This document shows positions 25,926 through 34,797 of a stretch of 44,626 nt of DNA, one piece after another. The notes beneath the pieces were generated by a model. It worked only from the letters and a program-made list of their open reading frames with translations. It was not told where the DNA came from and searched no databases. Made by a program: the position numbers and the translations under genes. Numbering within the stretch: position 1 is the first letter of the stretch; each line of letters opens with the position of its first letter. The stretch is from NCBI GenBank assembly GCA_947372465.1, contig CANBTT010000019.1, forward strand, positions 1 through 44,626, written 5' to 3'. Origin of the DNA: Burkholderiales bacterium. Its GTDB lineage: Bacteria > Pseudomonadota > Gammaproteobacteria > Burkholderiales > Burkholderiaceae_C.

Positions 25926-26921
25926 TTAATCTGCGTAAACTGCCGCACCTTTGATCACTGGCGCCCAGCGAGCAACTTCCGATAAAACAAAGCGCTTGTG
26001 CTCGGCAGGCTCTGAGCGCTTGTCTGTGATCACCACGGCACCCAGACCTTCTTGCTTTTTGATGAATTCTGGATCCTTCAAGGCGGTTTTCAGTGCACTG
26101 TTGATCTTCAAAGCAACATCTGCGGGCATGCCTTTGGGGCCATAAAGGCCATGCCAAATGGTGACGTTGAAGCCCTTTTCACCTTGCTCATCCAAGGTGG
26201 CCAAATCTTTCAAAGCCGGTGTGGTGAGTCTTTTTAAAGTGGTCACACCAAATGCTTTGACTTTTTTAGCTTCAATTTGTGAGCTCGTGCTGGTGGTTTG
26301 GTCACACATCAAGTCCACTTGCCCACCAATCAAGTCGGTCATCGCTGGTGCCGTGCCTTTGTAGGGAACGGTGGCCAATTCCACTTGGATGGTTGCCTGC
26401 CAGAGCATGCCACACAACTGAGACGCTGAGGCCAGGCCCGCATTGGCCAAATTGACCTGTCCCTTGTTTTGCGTGACCCAGGTCTTGAGCTCTTTGTAGG
26501 TGTTTGCTGGCAATTGTGGCTTGCCGATCAAGGTCATCGGTACATCGTTGATCATGCCCAAATACTCAAAATCGCCGTCGATCTTGAACGGCAAATTCTT
26601 GACCAAACTTGGGAAAATGCCCATGGCAATGTGGTGAACAAGCAAGGTGTAGCCATCGGGCGCAGAGCGCACCAATTTGCTCGCGCCAATCAAGCCCCCA
26701 GGTCCCCCAGCATCGTTTTCAACCACCACGGCAACACCCAAAGATTTTCTCAAGGCCTCGGACAAATCCCGCGCGACACGGTCGGTTGGCCCACCCGCCG
26801 CAAAGGGCACAATCAAGGTGATTTGCTTGTCCTTGATGGGGAAATCTGCCCCATGCACCACGCCTTGGGTGAGCCCCAGCAAGGCCGCGCCCAGCAACAA
26901 GATATTTTTAAATGTTTTCAT
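25926..26921 (-). CDS. Bug/TctC-family solute-binding protein
   Basis: The 331-residue product has a signal peptide (MKTFKNILLLGAALLGLTQG) and the Bug fold: VPFAAGGPTDRVARDL, VVENDAGGPGGLIGASKLV and DGYTLLVHH are the standard ligand-loop motifs. Bug proteins capture carboxylates or other small acids in the periplasm, often for a TctAB membrane pair, but no tctA or tctB gene is in the window. The ligand cannot be predicted. It is divergent from a second Bug gene and coupled to the ferredoxin gene downstream. Confidence 0.95.
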   Translation of the reverse strand: MKTFKNILLLGAALLGLTQGVVHGADFPIKDKQITLIVPFAAGGPTDRVARDLSEALRKSLGVAVVVENDAGGPGGLIGASKLVRSAPDGYTLLVHHIAMGIFPSLVKNLPFKIDGDFEYLGMINDVPMTLIGKPQLPANTYKELKTWVTQNKGQVNLANAGLASASQLCGMLWQATIQVELATVPYKGTAPAMTDLIGGQVDLMCDQTTSTSSQIEAKKVKAFGVTTLKRLTTPALKDLATLDEQGEKGFNVTIWHGLYGPKGMPADVALKINSALKTALKDPEFIKKQEGLGAVVITDKRSEPAEHKRFVLSEVARWAPVIKGAAVYAD

Positions 26922-27021
26922 GCCGTCTCCATTTGATAATGACTAACCAAAAAGCCCCACAAGCCGATTATTCGGGCGATGCCCCTTGCACCACGCCATG
27001 ACACTTTTATGTAGAAACCTT

Positions 27022-27040
27022 ATCTTATACGATTTAAGAT
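27022..27040. promoter_or_regulatory. Inverted repeat, operator candidate
   Basis: Arms ATCTTA and TAAGAT are exact complements around TACGATT. The T-N11-A spacing would suit a LysR-type regulator, and the AT-rich context would suit a promoter. No regulator gene is adjacent, so the assignment is only suggestive. Confidence 0.35.
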
Positions 27041-27197
27041 CCCATGTCCGCTGAAAAAAAGCATTCGCGCTGCGCAATTGGCCCCTTAGGGGCCTGGACA
27101 GACCATCCGTTCACGGGCGCAACCGTCAAGCCCATTGGAGCGCAAACACCCCCCCTGAAAGCCCTCGATACACGCGCCCAAAAAAACAGGTATGCTT

Positions 27198-27223
27198 AAA
27201 TGTGACTTTAAAATGTGACTTTA
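27198..27223. repeat. Perfect 13-bp tandem duplication upstream of the second Bug gene
   Basis: The unit AAATGTGACTTTA occurs twice with no spacer (27198-27210 and 27211-27223), ending 95 bases before the Bug start codon. It could be a pair of binding sites or a recent slippage duplication. Confidence 0.65.
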
Positions 27224-27318
27224 AAGGGGCCTTGCCTTTGCATTTTGGCCCATTGAACCACCCCGCCTTTACCAAAGAAGCGTTGGCGCTTCCCCTCGGC
27301 TCGTTGAAAGAGATTGTC

Positions 27319-28323
27319 ATGACCTACGCCCTTCGTTCACCTGTTGCCCTTCTTGGGCTCACACTCACAGCCTTGGCTTTGACGTGGTCCTCCAGCCCTT
27401 TTGCCCAAAACAATGCCCCCGCATTTCCTAGCAAACCCATCACCATGGTCGTGCCCTTTCCCCCAGGGGGTGTGGCCGATATCGTGGCCAGACCCGTGGC
27501 CGAGGCCATGGGACGTGACTTGGGGCAGGCCGTGATCATTGAAAACAAACCGGGCGCGGGAGGCGGCATTGGCATGGGCTACGCCGCCCATGCAAAGGCA
27601 GACGGCTACACCCTCTTGATGGCCCTCTCCTCCTTGAGTGTGTTGCCCCAAGCCGATCAGATTCTTGGACGAAGCCCCTTGTTTTTGCACAAAGACTTGA
27701 GGGCCTTGGCGCGCTTTACGGCAGACCCCACCGTCTTGGCCGTCAAAGCCGATTCGCCATGGAAGACCACCCAAGACTTCATTGAAGACGCCAAGAAACG
27801 CCCGGGGGCCATCAGCTTTGGCTCCTCAGGCAACTTTGGCACCATGCACGTGCCCATGGAGATGCTGTCTCAACAAAGCGGCATTCAACTCAATCACATC
27901 CCCTACACAGGCGCAGGGCCCGCTGTCGTGGCTTTGCTGGGCGGTCAAATTGATGCCGTCTCCACGGGACCTTCCACCGTTGTGCAACACATCAAAAATG
28001 GTAAATTGCGCGCCTTGGCCCACTGGGGCAACGCCAAACTGGACGTTTTGCCCGAGCTCAGCAGCCTCAAAGACCAAAAAATCAACGCCGACTATGCGCA
28101 GTGGTCCGGCCTCTTCCTCCCCAGCGCCACGCCAGAAGCTGTTGCGCAAAGAATTCGAGCCGCCGCAAAAGCAGCCGCTCAAGACCCCAAAGTCATTGAG
28201 GCCATTCAAAATGCGGGCTCCCCCATGGCCTACATGGACGCGCCTGAGTTTGAGCGGTATTTGAGCGAAGACATCAAGCACATGAGCGAGATTGTCAAAA
28301 AAATGAACCCCAAAGGCATGTAA
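27319..28323 (+). CDS. Bug/TctC-family solute-binding protein (second copy)
   Basis: The product of 334 residues begins with a signal peptide ending near SSPFAQ, followed by PSKPITMVVPFPPGGVADIV and the ligand loop VIIENKPGAGGGIGMGYAA, hallmarks of Bug proteins. The ATG at 27319 has an AAAGAGA ribosome site; the frame continues 39 codons upstream but without an export signal. It differs clearly in sequence from the divergent Bug protein at 25926-26921, so the two are not a recent duplication. The ligand is unknown. A ModA-like gene follows after 67 bases. Confidence 0.95.
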   Translation: MTYALRSPVALLGLTLTALALTWSSSPFAQNNAPAFPSKPITMVVPFPPGGVADIVARPVAEAMGRDLGQAVIIENKPGAGGGIGMGYAAHAKADGYTLLMALSSLSVLPQADQILGRSPLFLHKDLRALARFTADPTVLAVKADSPWKTTQDFIEDAKKRPGAISFGSSGNFGTMHVPMEMLSQQSGIQLNHIPYTGAGPAVVALLGGQIDAVSTGPSTVVQHIKNGKLRALAHWGNAKLDVLPELSSLKDQKINADYAQWSGLFLPSATPEAVAQRIRAAAKAAAQDPKVIEAIQNAGSPMAYMDAPEFERYLSEDIKHMSEIVKKMNPKGM

Positions 28324-28390
28324 GCGCTTTCAATGGCTTTCCATCAGACGTCCTCCACCTCCTCCACCCAGAAGCTCCACGAACTTTAAG

Positions 28391-29152
28391 ATGACCCCTG
28401 CCAACTCACAGCACACTGCTCTTCGCATCATCAGCGCAGGCGCCGCCAAGGGCTTGATCACCGATTTACAAGAACCCTTTGCGCGCACCTCGCCCCACAT
28501 TCAGCTGTCCTTTGACAACTCATTTGGAGCCGTCGGCGCCATGAAAGATATTTTCAAAGCCGAGGTCCTGACCTTGGCTGCTGAAGACCTCGCAGGTGTC
28601 GTGATGATCTCTAGCGAGTCCCTCTTGAACGAATTGATCAAAGAGGGCCTTTTGGACCCGGCTTCTTACACGCCCATTGGCTGGGTGAGCACGGCCGTGG
28701 CTCGCCTAGAGGGCGACGACAGCATACAGGCCCTGCCCAAGGAAGAAGACCTCCAACACGCTTTACTGCATGCACCCGTCATTTATGCACCCGACACAGA
28801 AAAGTCAACGGCAGGCATTCACTTCAAAAAAGTATTGATGGCCTTGGAATTGTGGACCCCCTTGAAGGACCGCATTCAAAATTTCCCAAACGGCGCGGCC
28901 GCCATGGGACAAATGGCGAAAGATCACATCCAAGGGGCTTTGGGCTGCACACAGGTCACAGAAATCAATTACACAGCGGGCGTTGAAGTGATCTCTTTGC
29001 TGCCCAAACGTTTTGAGCTCAATACGCTTTACAGCGCAGCAAGCGCCCTAAGAGGTCACCAACCCAGTTTGGCCAACGACTTCATTCGTTTTCTGAGTGG
29101 CGACTCTCCCGCAAAAGAGGCCCGCCTCTCGGGTGGCTTTTTCGATCTGTAA
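28391..29152 (+). CDS. ModA-like substrate-binding protein without a signal peptide
   Basis: The 253-residue product resembles the periplasmic binding fold of molybdate-type proteins: LRIISAGAAKGLITDLQEPF at the start, then DNSFGAVGAMKDI, a hinge region near YAPDTEKSTAGIHFKKVL, and FIRFLSGDSPAKEARLSGGF at the end. It has no signal peptide or lipobox, and no earlier start would supply one, so it should be cytoplasmic, which is unusual for this fold. No permease or ATPase gene is nearby. It lies downstream of the Bug gene on the same strand and converges on htpG. The ligand is unknown. Confidence 0.85.
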   Translation: MTPANSQHTALRIISAGAAKGLITDLQEPFARTSPHIQLSFDNSFGAVGAMKDIFKAEVLTLAAEDLAGVVMISSESLLNELIKEGLLDPASYTPIGWVSTAVARLEGDDSIQALPKEEDLQHALLHAPVIYAPDTEKSTAGIHFKKVLMALELWTPLKDRIQNFPNGAAAMGQMAKDHIQGALGCTQVTEINYTAGVEVISLLPKRFELNTLYSAASALRGHQPSLANDFIRFLSGDSPAKEARLSGGFFDL

Positions 29153-29157
29153 AAGCA

Positions 29158-29184
29158 CAAAGACCACCCAAAGCGTGGTCTTTG
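29158..29184. terminator. Bidirectional terminator between the ModA-like gene and htpG
   Basis: The 10-bp arms CAAAGACCAC and GTGGTCTTTG are perfectly complementary around a 7-base loop. The hairpin lies 6 bases after the plus-strand stop and 45 bases after the htpG stop, between convergent genes. The U-runs are short on both sides, so efficiency is uncertain. Confidence 0.7.
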
Positions 29185-29229
29185 TTGGCGGCCAGCGTCT
29201 GCCCATGGGCGACGCGCCTGCACCTTGGC

Positions 29230-31182
29230 TTACACCAACAAGGCATTGACCCGTTTGACATACGCAGCAGGGTCCTCTGGCAGGCCCCCTTCTGCAAGCA
29301 AGGCCTGATCAAACACAATGTGCGCCAAATCATGAAAATGCATCGCAGCACCTGCATCATCGAGCTTTTTGATCAAGGGGTGCTCTGGGTTGACCTCTAA
29401 GACAGGCTTCACCTCAGGCGCTTCTTGACCGGCTTGTTTGAGCATTCTGGACAATTGCAAAGACATCCCCTGGTCCTTCACCACCAAACACGCAGGCGAG
29501 TCCACCAAGCGCGTCGTGACCCTGACGTCTTCGGCCTTGTCTTTTAACGCTTCTTTGAGTTTGGCCAAGATGGGCTTGAACGTCTCTTGTGCTTTTTCAG
29601 CCGCCTTCTTCTCCTCCTCGTCTTGCAAGGACCCCAAGTCAACCGCACCCTTGGCCACACTTTGAAGCGCTGTGCCATCAAAGGTGGTGAGAAAACTCAA
29701 AGCCCACTCATCCACGCGGTCCGTCATCAACAGCACTTCGATGCCTTTTTTCTTGAACACCTCAAGTTGTGGGCTGTTTTTGGCGCCCGCCAAGGTGTCG
29801 GCCGTGATGTAATAAATCGACGCTTGCCCCTCTTTCATTCTGGACTTGTAAGCAGCCAAAGAGACGGTTTGCTTGTCCGAAGAGGACGCATCGTGGGTGC
29901 TGTAAAAACGCAGCAACTTGGCAATCTTCTCTTGGTTGCTGAAATCTTCCCCCAAGCCCTCTTTGAGGACGGGCCCAAACGCCGCATAAAACTGGCTGTA
30001 ATGACCCGCAAGCGCCTTGTCTTCTTCACTGGCACCCTCTGGCGCCTGGTCCTTGGCAGCCAAGTCCTCCAACATGGACAAGACGCGTCTTGTGTTGCCT
30101 TCTCGAATGGCTTTGACGTCCTTGCTCTCTTGCAGCAATTCTCTAGAAACATTCAAGGGCAAATCGGCCGAATCCACCACCCCTTTGACAAACCTTAAAT
30201 AGATGGGCATCAAGCTCTCTGCATCGTCCATGATGAACACCCGCTTGACATACAACTTGAGTCCCGCGCGCTTGTCGCGGTTGAACAAATCAAAGGGCGC
30301 TTTGGCTGGGATGTAGAGCAGTTGTGTGTACTCTGTACTGCCCTCGACTCGGTTGTGACTCCAGGTCAAAGGATCCTCAAAGTCGCTGGAGATGGCTTTG
30401 TAGAACTCTTTGTATTCCTCGCTGGTGACATCCTTTTTGGCGCGCGCCCACAAAGCATTGGCCTTGTTCACGGTTTCGAGCTCTGTCGTCACCACCATTT
30501 CTCCGGGCTGGTCGTTCTCGCCCTCTTTCCATTCCTCTTTGAACATCAAAATGGGCAAAGAGATGTGATCCGAGTATTTAGAGATGATGGACTTCAACTT
30601 CCATTGGCTGAGGTACTCCTGGGCATCCTCTCTCAGGTGCAAAATGACCTTGGTACCACGGTCATTTTTTTCAATTTGCTCGACCTCAAACTCGCCCGTT
30701 CCTGGACTGCTCCAGCGCACGCCCTCTGCGGCGTTCAATCCGGCGCGCCGGCTTTCAACCACAATTTTGTCAGCCACGATGTAGCCCGAATAAAAGCCCA
30801 CGCCAAACTGCCCAATCAAGGAGCCTTGCTCCTTGGCATCGGCTTTTTGTGAGCCTTCTAATCGAGACATGAAATCCTTGGTGCCACTTTTGGCAATGGT
30901 GCCCAAATGATCGATCGCCTCTTTCTCGCTCATGCCAATGCCGTTGTCCGCAATGGTCAAGGTCCTCAAGGCCTTGTCAAACGTCACCCGAATGTCCAAG
31001 CTTGGAGCATCTTCATACAATGCACTGTTGTTCAAAGCCTCATAGCGAAGCTTGTCACAGGCATCCGATGCGTTGGAGATCAGCTCTCTGAGAAAAATTT
31101 CCTTGTTGGAATACAAGGAATGGGTCACTAAATGCAAAAGTTGTGCGACTTCTGCCTGAAAGGCATGCGTTTGCTTGGTCAT
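29230..31182 (-). CDS. htpG: Molecular chaperone HtpG (Hsp90 family)
   Basis: HtpG is the bacterial Hsp90, an ATP-dependent cytoplasmic chaperone. The GHKL ATP-binding domain is intact: [20 protein letters not shown], and GQFGVGFYS. The middle domain carries the family's catalytic-loop segment ([10 protein letters not shown]) and the C-terminal dimerisation domain ends the chain. The length of 650 is slightly longer than E. coli (624). A heat-shock type promoter lies just upstream. Confidence 0.98.
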   Translation of the reverse strand: MTKQTHAFQAEVAQLLHLVTHSLYSNKEIFLRELISNASDACDKLRYEALNNSALYEDAPSLDIRVTFDKALRTLTIADNGIGMSEKEAIDHLGTIAKSGTKDFMSRLEGSQKADAKEQGSLIGQFGVGFYSGYIVADKIVVESRRAGLNAAEGVRWSSPGTGEFEVEQIEKNDRGTKVILHLREDAQEYLSQWKLKSIISKYSDHISLPILMFKEEWKEGENDQPGEMVVTTELETVNKANALWARAKKDVTSEEYKEFYKAISSDFEDPLTWSHNRVEGSTEYTQLLYIPAKAPFDLFNRDKRAGLKLYVKRVFIMDDAESLMPIYLRFVKGVVDSADLPLNVSRELLQESKDVKAIREGNTRRVLSMLEDLAAKDQAPEGASEEDKALAGHYSQFYAAFGPVLKEGLGEDFSNQEKIAKLLRFYSTHDASSSDKQTVSLAAYKSRMKEGQASIYYITADTLAGAKNSPQLEVFKKKGIEVLLMTDRVDEWALSFLTTFDGTALQSVAKGAVDLGSLQDEEEKKAAEKAQETFKPILAKLKEALKDKAEDVRVTTRLVDSPACLVVKDQGMSLQLSRMLKQAGQEAPEVKPVLEVNPEHPLIKKLDDAGAAMHFHDLAHIVFDQALLAEGGLPEDPAAYVKRVNALLV

Positions 31183-31223
31183 GTTGTTCTCTTCACGTTA
31201 ATAATTCAGTAAAAGCAGCATTG

Positions 31224-31251
31224 ATTTGGGGGTCAATGCGCCCATTTCAAG
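31224..31251 (-). promoter_or_regulatory. Sigma-32-type heat-shock promoter of htpG
   Basis: On the minus strand CTTGAAA (31251-31245) is followed after 13 bases by CCCCAAAT (31231-31224). The E. coli heat-shock consensus is CTTGAAA, 11-16 bases, CCCCATNT, so this is a close match. The predicted start is near 31217, about 35 bases before the htpG ATG at 31182. Confidence 0.75.
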
Positions 31252-31330
31252 GGCTTGGTGTTCATCTTTTTTTGCATTTTCCCCAAGGCCAGGGGCTTTT
31301 TGCATCGTGAACCCTTGGGCCCCATGGGAT

Positions 31331-31350
31331 GGGCGTCTGACAAGACGCCC
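31331..31350. repeat. Perfect 8-bp hairpin downstream of the pseudouridine synthase gene
   Basis: Arms GGGCGTCT and AGACGCCC enclose the tetraloop GACA. It lies 16 bases past the synthase stop on the minus strand, but no U-run follows in that direction. It may be a terminator variant that also separates the gene from htpG. Confidence 0.55.
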
Positions 31351-31366
31351 AAGACCCAGCGCAAAA

Positions 31367-32131
31367 TTAAAAATGCTCTTTGGGGCTTAAATATCGCCAC
31401 TGCCCAACGGGCAAGTTGCCCAAAGTCACTTGCCCCATCCGAATGCGCTTCAATCCCACCACCTTGAGCCCCACTTGCTCACACATGCGCCTGATTTGAC
31501 GCTTCTTGCCTTCACGCAACACAAAGCGCAATTGATCTGGGTTTTGCCATTGAACGACAGCAGGCTTTAAAGGTTTGCCATCCAGGCTCAGGCCCACACG
31601 CAGCAAATCGATGGCGCTTTGCGGCGTGACGGCTTGCGCGGCTTGCGTGGTCTCACCATAATGCACGCGCACCAAGTACTCTTTCTCAATCTGCGAGTCC
31701 TCGCCAATCAACTGCTTGGCAACGCGGCCGTCTTGCGTCAAGACCAACAAACCCACCGAATCGATGTCAAGGCGCCCCGCTGGGGCCAAGCCCCTCAACT
31801 GCCCATGTGAAAAGCGCACCGGGGATTTGTCCTCTGACCAGCGGTTTCTTGCCTGAATCAATTCAACCGCTGGCGTGTGTCCATCCTCTGCTTGCGCGCT
31901 CACAAAACCCATGGGCTTGTGCAGCAAAATGGTCACGCGTGACTCCTGCGCTTTTGACGCCTCCCTCAAGACCTCAATCTTGTCCGCGGCACTCACTTGC
32001 ATGCCCATCATGGCCACTCGGCCGTTCACATGCACCCAGCCTTTTTCAATCCACTCATCGGCCTCTCTTCTTGAGCAAATGCCAAGCTCAGACATGCGTT
32101 TGTTGAGCCTTGCCGTTGGTAATGTGTTCAT
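31367..32131 (-). CDS. Pseudouridine synthase, RsuA/RluB/RluF family
   Basis: The N-terminal S4 RNA-binding domain (about residues 8-60, RLNKRMSELGICSRREADEW) is followed by the catalytic domain with the active-site Asp in GRLDIDSVGLLVLTQDG. The GKKRQIRRM motif near the C-terminus is typical of the RsuA/RluF branch, which isomerises uridine in rRNA. The length of 254 and the sequence are closest to RluF-like enzymes, but the exact target base cannot be assigned from sequence. It has its own position between htpG and srkA, all on the minus strand. Confidence 0.92.
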   Translation of the reverse strand: MNTLPTARLNKRMSELGICSRREADEWIEKGWVHVNGRVAMMGMQVSAADKIEVLREASKAQESRVTILLHKPMGFVSAQAEDGHTPAVELIQARNRWSEDKSPVRFSHGQLRGLAPAGRLDIDSVGLLVLTQDGRVAKQLIGEDSQIEKEYLVRVHYGETTQAAQAVTPQSAIDLLRVGLSLDGKPLKPAVVQWQNPDQLRFVLREGKKRQIRRMCEQVGLKVVGLKRIRMGQVTLGNLPVGQWRYLSPKEHF

Positions 32132-32173
32132 GTCTGTACAGTGAATATCAAAAAAATGAAGGGGGGTTGGGGA

Positions 32174-33233
32174 TCACACAAACAAAAGAGGCTCTTGCAT
32201 TCGGTCCATTTGATCCTTCAATGCGAGGAGCTGCTCTTGCCAATACTGCTCGCTTGCAAACCAAGAAAAATGCCTCTCAAAGGCGGGGTCCCCTGTCCTT
32301 TGTGCCAGCCAAGCGCTGTAGTGAATCATTCTAAGCGTGCGCAAAGGCTCGATCAATGCCAGTTCCCGGCGGTCAAAGGTTCGAACACTTTCATAGCCCT
32401 CCAAAAGTGCTGACAAGCTGCTGTGCTGCTCTTGGCGCGACCCCCCTGAGAGCATCCACAGGTCTTGTATGGCGGGGCCCATGCGCGCGTCATCGAGGTC
32501 CACAAAATGAGGCCCACCATAGCCCTCTTTGTCCAATGGGGGTCCACAAAACATTGCCCGCATGGCAGTCACCATGGAGTCGAATTTTTTGGTAATCAAA
32601 CGCAAACGCTTTTTCAACGCGCTCAAGAGCCTCTTGCGTGAGCTCGCTCCACTGTCTTTTGTACTGGGGGGTGATTTCAAAATCGTTCAACAAAAAATCC
32701 CTGGGGCCCCATCCATGTGTTTGCACATCAATAACGGGTCGAGTGACAAATTCTTTGGCTTGCCCCACGGCGTGAAGCCTTGCGATAAAGCGCCCCAACC
32801 ACGCCAAGACCTCAAAATCGTCCAACTCAGGAATGCGCCCCCCCCGCGCGGGACTCACACTGAACCAAAAATTGAGCTCGGCTTCATGGCTGTCGCCATC
32901 TTTGACGCGCAACGCCTCTGAGCTCAACGCCGAGACGAGCACGCCATGCAAAGTTTCGCCCTTCAGCACCAGAGGCGCCACCATGGGCACCTCATGCGCC
33001 ATCAATTCAGCCGCAAAGGCATGTTCCTCTTGAATTTGCGCAAAACTCCATCTCGTTGGTCGATAGAATTTGGCCACCACTGTGGCTTGATCGTCCTCCT
33101 GAGGCAAGGAATAGACACGGTTTTCATAGGAGCTGAGCGATGTGATTCGCCCATCCAGCGCCAGGCCCAGGCCACAAACCGCATCCATCACATGATGGGG
33201 CGTCAAGCGCGCAAAGGGGTGCAGTGACTGCAT
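32174..33233 (-). pseudogene. srkA: SrkA/YihE-type protein kinase, frameshifted
   Basis: The coding region is split. The N-terminal part (33233 down to the shift) begins MQSLHPFARLTPHHVMDAV and includes SSYENRVYSL, VAKFYRPTRW and the catalytic loop LHGDCHAGNVLW. The next conserved block, GPHFVDLDDARMGPAIQDLW, and the C-terminus continue in a different frame to 32174. The frames would join if the run of five G at 32538-32542 (plus strand) had four bases. SrkA counters stress-induced death in E. coli by phosphorylating proteins. The rest of both parts looks intact, so this is a very recent mutation or a sequencing error. Confidence 0.85.
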
Positions 33234-33243
33234 AGGAGAGGGC

Positions 33244-33558
33244 TCAAACACCCCAAACAATGGGATGCCCCTCGAGCATGCACTGCTTGATCATTTGTTT
33301 AAAAGGGGCCACCCTTTGTCTGAGACTCACCCAATTGGTGTCTTCCTCATGAAGCTCAGCACCACTTGCTTGGGAGGATTTGAGGCCTTCACGTGCTTGG
33401 GTGAGCGCCTCCAACGCAGCCAAGGCCTGGGGCATATCGCCCAAGACCAAAATGCCTTTCGCAAGGGGCTCCTTTCCAATGATCTCCAAGATCAATTTGG
33501 CATGCTCCTCAAACATGATCAAGTCACCCGTGGCCTGAGATTTGAATTTGTACAACAT
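33244..33558 (-). CDS. DUF1840 family protein
   Basis: The product of 104 residues begins MLYKFKSQATGDLIMFEEHA and has the family's long helix-rich middle and C-terminal VSLRQRVAPFKQMIKQC. Most members I recall come from betaproteobacteria; the function is unknown. The open frame runs 17 codons further up, but MLYKFKS is the family start. It lies 10 bases upstream of the srkA start codon, so the two may be co-transcribed. Confidence 0.88.
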   Translation of the reverse strand: MLYKFKSQATGDLIMFEEHAKLILEIIGKEPLAKGILVLGDMPQALAALEALTQAREGLKSSQASGAELHEEDTNWVSLRQRVAPFKQMIKQCMLEGHPIVWGV

Positions 33559-33673
33559 AATAAAGGGCCCAAGTCTTGGTATTGGAATGAAGAACACATG
33601 GCCCATCATAGTCCAGATGGCAGCCCTTCAACATGACCAAATGCAGTGTCCAGTTGCATTCTTATGGATTTTT

Positions 33674-34555
33674 TTAGTCGCTCAAAATCTCCAACACCGC
33701 ATTGTTGAACGCCCTTGGGTTTTCGTACATCACCCAGTGCCCTGAACCCTTGATCACATGGTGCGACACGTGCTCGCAATGGGCCAAGGCCTGCGGTATC
33801 AGGTGCAAGGTGTTTTCGTACAACACATCCAACTCGCCCCAGATGGTGTGCACTGGACAGCGCCATTTTTTTTGCTCCTCCAGCAAACAGTCTCCTCTTG
33901 CCAGTCGCCTTTTGCGAAGGCGGTCTCGAAGCACATTGTGCGCCTGAATACAAAGAACGGCTTGGTCGATGCTCTCTTCGTGCTTGAGCATCATGGCCAG
34001 CAAATTGTTTTCCATCACATCCAAAACAGTTTGCTTGTCCATGCCAGGCAGCAGGCCCCTGAGCCGCATAGGGGAGCCAAACAGCCCCAAGCCTGGGATG
34101 CCAACCATGATCAAGCGCTTGACCGTCTCTGGGTGCCTGGCCGCCATGAAACCGGCCGTCAAGCCGCCAAACGAAAAACCCATCACATCCACCGCTTGCT
34201 TGCCAAACAAGGCGTGCACACCCAATGCCACGGTCTCTGAAATATCGTCCGCATCACTGGCGCCAGGCGGCAAATCAGAGTCCCCCATGCCAGGCAAATC
34301 CAAGGCAAAGACACACCTCTCTTTAGAAAGCGCGAGCACATTTCGCACCCAATGCGTCCAACTGCCTGAACCGCCATGCATCAGAACCAATGGCTCAAGC
34401 GTTGGCTCGCCAAAGCGGTGCCAAACTTGTTTGGTCCCCTCAAGGTCCAAATCGATGCGAATGGCTTGCTCCATCGCCAAGCGTCTCTCATCGCTTGCGT
34501 CCAATGACCAAGCGTTGATGTCTTCATAGTCCACTGCGCTTGCAAAACGTTCCAT
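33674..34555 (-). CDS. Alpha/beta hydrolase
   Basis: A typical alpha/beta hydrolase of 293 residues: the oxyanion loop MHGGSGSWTHWVRNV, DLPGMGDSD, the nucleophile elbow GFSFGG with the catalytic Ser, and the C-terminal catalytic His in GSGHWVMYE. An Asp in GELDVLYENT probably completes the triad. The substrate is unknown; the overall pattern resembles C-C hydrolases and esterases. The start at 34555 has an AAGAG site at a good distance; another ATG lies at 34561. It is downstream of the rplQ and tRNA terminator and probably has its own promoter. Confidence 0.9.
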   Translation of the reverse strand: MERFASAVDYEDINAWSLDASDERRLAMEQAIRIDLDLEGTKQVWHRFGEPTLEPLVLMHGGSGSWTHWVRNVLALSKERCVFALDLPGMGDSDLPPGASDADDISETVALGVHALFGKQAVDVMGFSFGGLTAGFMAARHPETVKRLIMVGIPGLGLFGSPMRLRGLLPGMDKQTVLDVMENNLLAMMLKHEESIDQAVLCIQAHNVLRDRLRKRRLARGDCLLEEQKKWRCPVHTIWGELDVLYENTLHLIPQALAHCEHVSHHVIKGSGHWVMYENPRAFNNAVLEILSD

Positions 34556-34607
34556 GCTCATCTCTTATTGCGATTCATTGACACCGAGTGCCCTTGGTCC
34601 ATGAACG

Positions 34608-34660
34608 AAAAAAAACCCAACCATCAAACTGAGACATCAGTCAACGGGTGGGTCTTTTTT
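34608..34660 (-). terminator. Intrinsic terminator after tRNA-fMet and the alpha operon
   Basis: On the minus strand ACCCACC pairs imperfectly with GGTTGGGT, an inner stem ACTGA/TCAGT closes the structure, and a run of eight T follows (34615-34608). This is the clear end of the rplQ-tRNA transcript. The other side also has a run of six T on the plus strand, so it may work in both directions. Confidence 0.7.
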
Positions 34661-34665
34661 CTCAA

Positions 34666-34693
34666 AGTGAGTGATGTTTTATCACTGCTCACT
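34666..34693. repeat. Second hairpin beside the tRNA-fMet 3' end
   Basis: Arms AGTGAG/CTCACT and TGAT/ATCA form a stem with a short CTG bulge, 8 bases after the tRNA 3' end. On the plus strand it is followed by TTCTTTTTTT, so it has the form of an intrinsic terminator facing the tRNA from the antisense side. Confidence 0.55.
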
Positions 34694-34701
34694 TCTTTTT
34701 T

Positions 34702-34778
<77 letters not shown>

Positions 34779-34789
34779 GTAAGAGGGTT

Positions 34790-34795
34790 ATTATA
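34790..34795 (-). promoter_or_regulatory. Possible own -10 element of tRNA-fMet
   Basis: A perfect TATAAT lies on the minus strand between rplQ and the tRNA, 11 bases before the tRNA 5' end. No good -35 is seen inside rplQ. The tRNA may therefore be made from this promoter, by read-through from the alpha operon, or both. Confidence 0.45.
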
Positions 34796-34797
34796 AC

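Larger units (their letters stand above)
26922..27318. other. Intergenic control region between two divergent Bug genes
   Basis: This 397-bp gap should hold the promoters of both Bug genes. It contains the inverted repeat at 27022-27040, a GC-rich hairpin GGCCCC/GGGGCC at 27080-27094 and a perfect 13-bp tandem repeat at 27198-27223. I see no credible gene. The open frame upstream of the second Bug gene lacks any signal and is rejected as an N-terminal extension. Confidence 0.6.

Noticed and set aside
27202-27318. 39-codon extension of the second Bug protein
   Set aside because: It precedes the signal peptide and includes a perfect 13-bp repeat unit, so it is noncoding control DNA.
34779-34797. 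Idea that tRNA-fMet is a chance neighbour and not part of the operon
   Set aside because: Not fully rejected: the 19-bp gap and shared terminator favour linkage, but a TATAAT in the gap keeps separate transcription possible.
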